Shown here: piece by piece, positions 1 to 4,299 of the stretch
Layout: each line of letters opens with the position of its first letter
How positions within the stretch are numbered: the first letter of the stretch is position 1
From: Micavibrio sp. UBA6139
Lineage (GTDB): Bacteria > Pseudomonadota > Alphaproteobacteria > Micavibrionales > Micavibrionaceae
DNA: 5,727 nucleotides
Direction of reading: 5' to 3'
NCBI GenBank assembly: GCA_002423285.1
Contig: DIVF01000025.1
Span: 1-5,727 of the forward strand
Program-made: the position numbers and the translations under genes
Notes under the pieces: model-generated
Seen by the model: only the letters and a program-made list of their open reading frames with translations
Database searches by the model: none
Told to the model about the DNA's origin: nothing

Positions 1-22
1 CGCTACTTTTGCAACAGGTCTA
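1..22 (+). repeat. Left copy of a 22-bp terminal inverted repeat
   Basis: This stretch is the exact reverse complement of the last 22 bases of the window; the match breaks at the 23rd base. Read outward it is TA followed by GACCTGTTGCAAAAGTAGCG. The CTGTTGCAAA core resembles the ends of IS6-family elements (for example IS26 and IS257), and GACC/TTGCAAA ends also occur in some IS5-family elements; this comparison is from memory. The TA next to the 20-bp core could be a target duplication. I infer that this is the end of an insertion sequence lying to the left of the window. The repeat itself is certain; its identity is not. Confidence 0.85.
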
Positions 23-37
23 ATGCGCTCTATAAGC

Positions 38-67
38 AAAAGGCCTCCACAAGCGGGAGGCCTTTTT
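38..67 (-). terminator. Rho-independent terminator of the small-protein operon
   Basis: A perfect 11-bp stem (AAAAGGCCTCC pairing with GGAGGCCTTTT, 38-48 with 56-66) encloses a 7-base loop. On the minus strand it begins 28 bases after the stop codon of the 55-aa gene and ends in a run of T, as expected for intrinsic termination. Because the stem is flanked by A on one side and T on the other, it could also stop transcription entering from the left edge, for example from an insertion sequence outside the window. Confidence 0.88.
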
Positions 68-94
68 GAATTTCTGAAATCAACGAAGATCGTA

Positions 95-262
95 TTAGAT
101 CTTGTTGTGTGCTGGTGCCGGAGCAGCGGATGTAATTGCGCTGTGCACGGAGGCAAAGCCAATAACGGCGTTCTTAACGGCTGGTGCCAGACCTGCACTC
201 ATACGAGCGGCGCGACCTGCTTCAGCATGGGCTTCACGAGCTTCTCTTGCTTTATTGATCAT
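95..262 (-). CDS. Small alanine-rich basic protein, 55 aa, unknown function
   Basis: An ATG-started frame of 55 codons ends in TAA. Three observations support it as a real gene: a strong purine-rich GAGAGGGA box lies 7 bases before the ATG, the start is 26 bases after the upstream gene's stop on the same strand, and a textbook terminator follows. The protein starts MINKAREAREAHAEAGRAAR, a charged alanine-rich segment likely to form an amphipathic helix. The second half (about residues 30-50) is mildly hydrophobic and ends in a short Pro/Ala stretch. I see no cysteines, no convincing membrane helix and no recognisable domain. An AT-rich stretch just before the start contains TATAAA and might add an internal promoter, but no good -35 is visible. 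Function is unknown; its place as last gene of a three-gene set suggests it works with the 195- and 205-aa proteins. Confidence 0.75.
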   Translation of the reverse strand: MINKAREAREAHAEAGRAARMSAGLAPAVKNAVIGFASVHSAITSAAPAPAHNKI

Positions 263-269
263 GATTTAG

Positions 270-277
270 TCCCTCTC
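270..277 (-). promoter_or_regulatory. Strong ribosome binding site of the 55-aa gene
   Basis: GAGAGGGA on the minus strand sits 7 bases before the ATG at 262. It is the best Shine-Dalgarno-like match near any start in the window and is the main reason to accept this short frame as coding. It also suggests that the small protein is made at a higher level than its neighbours. Confidence 0.7.
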
Positions 278-288
278 ATTTTTTATAA

Positions 289-876
289 TTAAGCCGTTTT
301 TTCTATAAGCCTATAGTAAACATCTACGAGCTCTTCGCCCTGTCCGTAATTCCTATATGCTTCGTATAGTTCACTATGTCCTGATGTTATGAGGGCGTCA
401 ATAAATTCTGATTGCCCCTTTTCATCAAACTCTGTAGCCATTTTACACATTACGGCAATAGAGTCAATAATTTTCGCATCGAAGGCTACCGTGAACTGCT
501 CTGATGTCATTGATTCATCAGGGTTTTTTGCCCCTAAAATTTGTAATTCGGCCTGTCTTAAATAGGCGCCAAGCTCCAGAATATCCATCGGAAGAACTGT
601 GGATAACCCGGCGGGGAGGACCACATAGACCGCCCGGTTTTCTGGTAAATAGCCAGACGTGCCTTTTCCCGGAATAACATGGGTCGTGATTCTTTGTTGC
701 GCTGCAAAGCGAAGCAGCCTTTGACCGGTTGGAACGGAGCTCAAAGCGCGTTCCAGCAATTGGCGGTATTTCTCAACATTCATCGCACCCGGCGCGGGCA
801 GCGCGGAATCAGGCTTGCTGAAGAAACCCTGTAATTTGGACAAGGGTTGATTCTGGGGCTGGTTTTGTGTGGTCAT
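289..876 (-). CDS. Hypothetical protein, 195 aa, possible non-catalytic metallopeptidase-like fold
   Basis: The gene starts at ATG 876 inside an ATGA overlap with the upstream 205-aa gene, with GGAG 7 bases before the start. The first 30 residues are Gln-, Pro- and Ser-rich and probably disordered. Residues 31-60 look helical. Residues 62-92 look like two beta strands around a GxxGYLPENRAVYV turn. Residues 97-115 (MDILELGAYLRQAELQILG) form a helix, and the rest is helical (about 127-193). There is no signal peptide or membrane segment, so it is probably cytoplasmic. From memory, this order (strand pair, helix, then a helical tail with an acidic FDAKIIDS segment) resembles short putative HExxH metallopeptidases such as the DUF6782 type. 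In those the helix carries HELRH; here the matching stretch would be LELGA, with only Glu101 kept. I infer a possible pseudo-enzyme. The family link is weak; the gene itself is well supported. Confidence 0.85.
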   Translation of the reverse strand: MTTQNQPQNQPLSKLQGFFSKPDSALPAPGAMNVEKYRQLLERALSSVPTGQRLLRFAAQQRITTHVIPGKGTSGYLPENRAVYVVLPAGLSTVLPMDILELGAYLRQAELQILGAKNPDESMTSEQFTVAFDAKIIDSIAVMCKMATEFDEKGQSEFIDALITSGHSELYEAYRNYGQGEELVDVYYRLIEKTA

Positions 877-1490
877 GCGCTTACTCCGTGTTCTGCCAGG
901 TCAACACCAATGGACAGCAGCATTTGTGAATCTGTGACATCAACGCGCCCGGCGGCATCAACCGTAATGGTCGCGCGAACGAGAGAGCCGAGATAGTACA
1001 AAGATGTTTTCACCGTAAACCCACCCGCATGATCGGGGGTGATTTCCGGTGCTTCGTGACGGGCGACGATGTCATCCATCTGCATATAATTCAGCGCACC
1101 TAAAACAGGGTGGTTTGACGGGTCTTCAATGACGTAAACATCGCCATCAGGCCCGGAAACATGGCTGAAAAAGAACACGATGTAATCGAGGACGGTTTCG
1201 GCGCTGAGTGCCAGATTGCCTGAATCATTGGCCGCATAAATCGCGGTCGGTGAACCATCGAGATGCACATAGGTTTTCCCGTCGCCCAGATAATCGAAGG
1301 AAAAAGATGGCAGGGATGAATAATTGGTCAGGCGGTAGAGAAGGAGGCTGCGGTAGAAAGACAGCTTCGCGCATTTTGCTTCGCTGGTCGCTAAAGAGAA
1401 CAGGATATGGTCGCCAGACGATTTAACGTTGTCGATCATGGCGACTGTTCTGTCGCGGTCCAGTTTGTGCCATTGGGCTTGCATCAACAT
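873..1490 (-). CDS. Conserved-looking alphaproteobacterial hypothetical protein, 205 aa
   Basis: The frame begins at ATG 1490; a second in-frame ATG at 1484 is possible, and neither has a strong ribosome binding site (AAGAGA lies about 12 bases before the first). The protein has no signal peptide. Its centre holds LDGSPTAIYAAN (about 77-88), then SAETVLDYIVFFFSHVSGPDG (about 96-116), and near the C-terminus alternating beta-strand segments (GGFTVKTSLYY, RATITVDAAGRVDVTD). From memory, this IYxxN ... DYxxFFFxxVxGxxG ... strand-G-strand pattern matches an unnamed family of hypothetical proteins common in Alphaproteobacteria; no biochemical role is known to me. It overlaps the 195-aa gene by 4 bases, so the two are almost certainly co-translated. 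Its start is 69 bases after the dusA stop with no terminator between, so readthrough from dusA is possible. Confidence 0.85.
   Translation of the reverse strand: MLMQAQWHKLDRDRTVAMIDNVKSSGDHILFSLATSEAKCAKLSFYRSLLLYRLTNYSSLPSFSFDYLGDGKTYVHLDGSPTAIYAANDSGNLALSAETVLDYIVFFFSHVSGPDGDVYVIEDPSNHPVLGALNYMQMDDIVARHEAPEITPDHAGGFTVKTSLYYLGSLVRATITVDAAGRVDVTDSQMLLSIGVDLAEHGVSA
884..887 (-). promoter_or_regulatory. Ribosome binding site within the upstream gene, translational coupling
   Basis: GGAG on the minus strand lies 7 bases before ATG 876 and inside the last codons of the 205-aa gene, whose TGA overlaps that ATG. This arrangement is typical of translational coupling and supports ATG 876 as the true start of the 195-aa gene. 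Confidence 0.6.
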
Positions 1491-1559
1491 GCGAATTACG
1501 AATCTCTTAGAATTGCATTATCCAATATAGCGGTAATCGTCAGGATGGCGAGCGTAAAA

Positions 1560-2582
1560 TCACGCCGCGTCTTGGCTGTTCTCAGGTGTTTTTGCGTCCA
1601 TATTATGGCTGCGTGCCACTGCATCCAGTGCGGCGGCGATCAGGGGAGCGGCCTCAACCCCCGGTTTGAAGGATTCCGTTGATAAAACCCGCCGCCACGC
1701 CCGGCCACCGCGCTGGCCCTGATACAGGCCCAGAATGTGCCGTGTGATCGATTTAACCGGGGTGCCGTGGTCGCGGCCCTGTTGTTCCATATACCCGATC
1801 ATGGCGCGGGCAATGTCCTCACGCGACGGGGCGGAGTGGTCATAAAAACGGGTGCCAAGCTCAGCCAGAGAATAGGGGTTGTGATAGGCTTCGCGCCCGA
1901 TCATAACCCCGTCAAAATCGTTCAGCATCAGGGCAACCTGATCACCTGTGGTAATGCCGCCATTGACGATGATTGTCAGGTCTGGATGTTCCTTCTTAAC
2001 AAGGGCGGCGATGTCATAGCGCAGTGGTGGAATTTCACGGTTTTCCTTGGGGCTTAATCCCTTGAGCCATGCCTTGCGAGCATGGATGATGAAAGTCTTA
2101 CAACCTGCTGATCTTACTTCTTGAATGAAGTTCATCAGGAAGGGGATTTCTTCGCAATCATCAACTCCGATGCGGCATTTGACGGTCACGGGGATATTCA
2201 CCGCATTGCTCATTGCGGACACGCATTCGGCCACCGTGGACGGGGACTTCATCAGGCAGGCCCCGAATGACCCGTTTTGCACCCGGTCACTGGGGCAACC
2301 GCAATTCAGGTTGATCTCATTATACCCGTAATCTTCGCCAATCTTAGCGCATTGGGCGAGGGCGGATGGGTCGCTGCCGCCCAGTTGCAGCGCCAAGGGA
2401 TGCTCTGCCGGGTGATAGCTTAAATGACGGTCCAAATCCCCATGGATCATCGCGCCCGTGGTCACCATTTCGGTGTACAGGCGGATCTGCGGGCTGATCA
2501 GGCGCAGGAAATACCGGCAATGCCGGTCTGTCCAATCCATCATCGGGGCCACAGAAATATCTGGGTTTTTTAAGTTCACCAT
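1560..2582 (-). CDS. dusA: tRNA-dihydrouridine(20/20a) synthase DusA
   Basis: An FMN-dependent flavoenzyme that uses NADPH to reduce uridine to dihydrouridine in the D-loop of tRNAs (positions 20 and 20a for the DusA subfamily); cytoplasmic. Counting from ATG 2582 the protein has 340 residues, a usual length. Visible DusA signatures are VAPMMDWTDRHCRYFLR (11-27), LYTEMVTTGA (35-44), LQLGG (65-69), NLNCGCPSDRVQNGSFGACL (91-110) with Cys96 as the expected catalytic acid, VKCRIG (134-139), HARKAWLKGLSPKENREIPP (167-186, diagnostic for DusA), VNGGI (206-210) and GVMIGR (225-230) for phosphate binding. The frame also extends 13 codons upstream to a TTG at 2621, but the family starts close to the VAPM motif, so ATG 2582 is preferred. 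All key residues are present. The last 15 or so residues (DAKTPENSQDAA) are a loose polar tail. Confidence 0.97.
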   Translation of the reverse strand: MVNLKNPDISVAPMMDWTDRHCRYFLRLISPQIRLYTEMVTTGAMIHGDLDRHLSYHPAEHPLALQLGGSDPSALAQCAKIGEDYGYNEINLNCGCPSDRVQNGSFGACLMKSPSTVAECVSAMSNAVNIPVTVKCRIGVDDCEEIPFLMNFIQEVRSAGCKTFIIHARKAWLKGLSPKENREIPPLRYDIAALVKKEHPDLTIIVNGGITTGDQVALMLNDFDGVMIGREAYHNPYSLAELGTRFYDHSAPSREDIARAMIGYMEQQGRDHGTPVKSITRHILGLYQGQRGGRAWRRVLSTESFKPGVEAAPLIAAALDAVARSHNMDAKTPENSQDAA

Positions 2583-2668
2583 AATTAAGGCTTGATCCGT
2601 GTTATGCTTTCGCTTATCCAAAAGCGTCTGACTTCAAACGCGTGCATAGTGAATCAAACACACCCAGA
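2583..2668. promoter_or_regulatory. Divergent intergenic region between dusA and the SH3 gene
   Basis: This 86-bp gap separates two divergent genes and must hold the promoter for the plus-strand SH3 gene and probably that for dusA. I see no clear pair of -35/-10 boxes; TTGATC at about 2593 followed 17 bases later by TATCCA is the best plus-strand candidate and is weak. A small 5-bp hairpin (CGCTT/AAGCG, 2611-2626) lies in the middle. No operator or riboswitch is recognised. Confidence 0.35.
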
Positions 2669-3196
2669 ATGTCCAGTAAATCAGTATTAAAAACGATTTT
2701 ATTTTTTGCTTCTGTGGTTTGCGTCTTGTTCTTCATGCAAGATGTGAGGGCGGAAGGTCGGCCATCCGAGCTGAAGGGTACCGGGTTGCCCTTGCCACGC
2801 TTTGTCTCAATCAACAGCGATAAGGCCTATGTCAGAAGCGGCCCTGCACCGCGCTATCCGGTAAAGTGGGTTTATAAGAAAAGCGGCCTTCCAGTTGAAA
2901 TTACACAAGAATTTGATGTTTGGCGCAAGATCAAAGACATCAACGGTGACGAGGGTTGGATCAACCGTGCGCTCCTGTCTGATCGCCGCTATATCATCGT
3001 AAAGGCCGATGAGGCTGTTGATATGCGCGAACGCGCTGCCGAAGAGGCCCGCGTTACGGCGCAGCTGGAACCGGGGGTCATTGCATCCTTAAGCAAATGC
3101 GATGAACGCTGGTGTTCTGTATCATCCGGCGGCTTTAATGGCTGGGTCGAAAGAAAGTTTCTATGGGGCATTTACGCCCGCGAAGAAATAAACTAA
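2669..3196 (+). CDS. Exported protein with two bacterial SH3 domains
   Basis: From ATG 2669 the protein has 175 residues. An upstream in-frame GTG at 2642 would add 9 polar residues; the ATG is chosen because it gives a compact signal peptide: a Lys-containing n-region, a hydrophobic core (about 10-23), and a likely signal peptidase I site after VRA (26-28). The mature part holds two SH3b-like repeats. The first (about 46-103) has VRSGPAPRYPVKWVY, GLPVEI, FDVWRKIKD and GDEGWI. The second (about 104-167) has LEPGVIASL, CDERWCSV (Cys124 and Cys129, possibly a disulfide), GFNGWV and LWGIY. This pattern is typical of alphaproteobacterial SH3_4-type periplasmic proteins, thought to bind cell-wall peptides or proteins; the ligand is unknown. 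It lacks any hydrolase domain. The gene diverges from dusA, and no terminator is visible after the stop. Confidence 0.92.
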   Translation: MSSKSVLKTILFFASVVCVLFFMQDVRAEGRPSELKGTGLPLPRFVSINSDKAYVRSGPAPRYPVKWVYKKSGLPVEITQEFDVWRKIKDINGDEGWINRALLSDRRYIIVKADEAVDMRERAAEEARVTAQLEPGVIASLSKCDERWCSVSSGGFNGWVERKFLWGIYAREEIN

Positions 3197-3202
3197 CCTG
3201 AG

Positions 3203-3235
3203 TCTTCCACAGGTTTATACACAAATCTGTGCACA
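3203..3235 (+). repeat. Three DnaA-box-like 9-mers at 12-bp spacing
   Basis: Three nonamers lie at exact 12-bp steps: TCTTCCACA (3203-3211), TTATACACA (3215-3223) and CTGTGCACA (3227-3235). The middle one matches the DnaA box consensus TTATNCACA at every position; the outer two keep the T at position 4 and the CACA end. The third also forms the palindrome CTGTGCACAG. They occupy the gap between the SH3 gene and the 324-aa gene. They could be a small DnaA-binding array, binding sites for another regulator, or a chance cluster. The remaining roughly 60 bases of the gap are pyrimidine-rich and show nothing recognisable. Confidence 0.45.
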
Positions 3236-3301
3236 GTCTTCGCTTCTAAAACCATATCTCCATCCTGCCTTCATTCCTCAATTTTCCGCTTGAGTAAACC
3301 C

Positions 3302-4276
3302 ATGACGATTCTGTCTGATAAGGCCGATTTCACCGGCCATATGGTCCGCAATTTTGTTGAGCGTTGCCAGGCATCCCGGTCCGAATTGGACGGGATGATG
3401 CTCATTCAACTTCTTGCGGGAACCTTCGTGGAAACGGCGTTGCTTTTTGATGATTCCGATAAGGGGTTAGAGGCGATTTACGACCGTCTGGCCAGCGATC
3501 TGGCCTGTGAACCGATGGCGGGCCCGCTGGGCGAGCTGGCCTTGCCACCGTCCTATATTATCGACCGTGATACGGAAGCGGGCCGCCGCGTGGCGCGCGC
3601 CTTGTTTGAAGAATGGCTGCATTGCCCGCAGGAATTCCTCGATCTGACCCTGTTCGCGGCCCAACAGATGTTTATGGCCATGGAGCAAGATGGCCAGCCG
3701 CGTCAGGACACATTCCGCCTGTTAATCGAATGCGCCAATCGCTGCATGGCCTATGAACTGGCCGCACAGGAATTGTGCGAAATCGTCATTGAACAAAAAA
3801 TCGGTCTGGAAGGGTGGAGTCTTTCTGAAAGCATCTCCGGCCTGTCCGCCGTTGCCGGGCGCTCACTGGCCTTGTCCTTCAGCGGGGCGCAATTCGCGGC
3901 CTTCCGTGGCAACGACCTGCCAGAACATCTGGACCGCGTGGCCTGGGTCATGACCCAAGAAGCCATCCGTTTGGGCATCCCGGCGGGCAGCGATTGGCGT
4001 TTTGGCCTCGCCGCCAATGACCAGCCCAGCAATGCCCCCTATGAGCTGATCGCCGCGTTGGAGCCTGTCTGTCTCGATTTGTTCCGCGCTGTTGGTTTAC
4101 ATAGTCTTGTTGACCAATCCGTCGCCTGCGCCAAGGCATCTGGTCGTATGCTGGCCATGGCATCGGGCGGCGAACGCCCGGAGATCGAACCTGTGATTGC
4201 AAAACCACTCGCCATGGCCGCCATGACAGAAACCTACCGGACCGTTTGCCGGGAATATGCGGTCGGGCAGGGTTAG
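3302..4276 (+). CDS. Hypothetical cytoplasmic protein, 324 aa, helical, cysteine-containing
   Basis: I do not recognise this protein. ATG 3302 is preferred; a TTG at 3290 would add four residues and has no ribosome binding site, while GAG lies 7 bases before the ATG. The product appears almost wholly alpha-helical, with no signal peptide or membrane helix. It has an acidic helical N-terminal part (1-75), a proline-containing linker near LALPPSYIIDRD (79-90), a central helical stretch with several Met and Cys (100-155), and an Ala-rich helical C-terminal half. Nine cysteines (22, 69, 108, 134, 138, 149, 247, 266, 316) are spread along it; 134 and 138 form a CxxxC pair, but no zinc-finger or iron-sulfur pattern is complete. 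Base composition is high in GC with strong third-position bias, supporting a long-resident coding gene. It follows the SH3 gene by about 100 bases and converges on the AT-richer gene downstream. Confidence 0.85.
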   Translation: MTILSDKADFTGHMVRNFVERCQASRSELDGMMLIQLLAGTFVETALLFDDSDKGLEAIYDRLASDLACEPMAGPLGELALPPSYIIDRDTEAGRRVARALFEEWLHCPQEFLDLTLFAAQQMFMAMEQDGQPRQDTFRLLIECANRCMAYELAAQELCEIVIEQKIGLEGWSLSESISGLSAVAGRSLALSFSGAQFAAFRGNDLPEHLDRVAWVMTQEAIRLGIPAGSDWRFGLAANDQPSNAPYELIAALEPVCLDLFRAVGLHSLVDQSVACAKASGRMLAMASGGERPEIEPVIAKPLAMAAMTETYRTVCREYAVGQG

Positions 4277-4299
4277 GTTTCTATGACCAAGGCGCTACT

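Noticed and set aside
23..292. Plus-strand open frame of 89 codons across the left end
   Set aside because: It has no ribosome binding site, runs through the terminator hairpin, and lies antisense to the better-supported 55-aa gene.
1491..1559. Promoter for the 205-aa gene (CTGACG then GATAAT on the minus strand)
   Set aside because: The spacer is only 15 bases and the -35 is poor; transcription from dusA is an equally good explanation.
2583..2668. Integrated element or attachment site at the 5' end of dusA, a known insertion hot spot in other bacteria
   Set aside because: No integrase gene or duplicated dusA 5' segment is present, and the neighbouring SH3 gene looks like ordinary chromosomal content.
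2614..2814. Minus-strand open frame across the start of the SH3 gene
   Set aside because: It is antisense to a clear signal peptide and SH3 coding sequence and has no recognisable protein features.
3197..3301. Chromosomal replication origin
   Set aside because: Only one of the three boxes is a full match, the gap is about 100 bases, and no AT-rich unwinding region or origin-linked genes (dnaA, hemE, parAB, gidAB) are present; kept only as an array of interest.
3751..4208. Several overlapping open frames on both strands within the 324-aa gene
   Set aside because: They are shadows caused by the high GC content; compositions are Arg/Pro/Ser-rich and none has a ribosome binding site.
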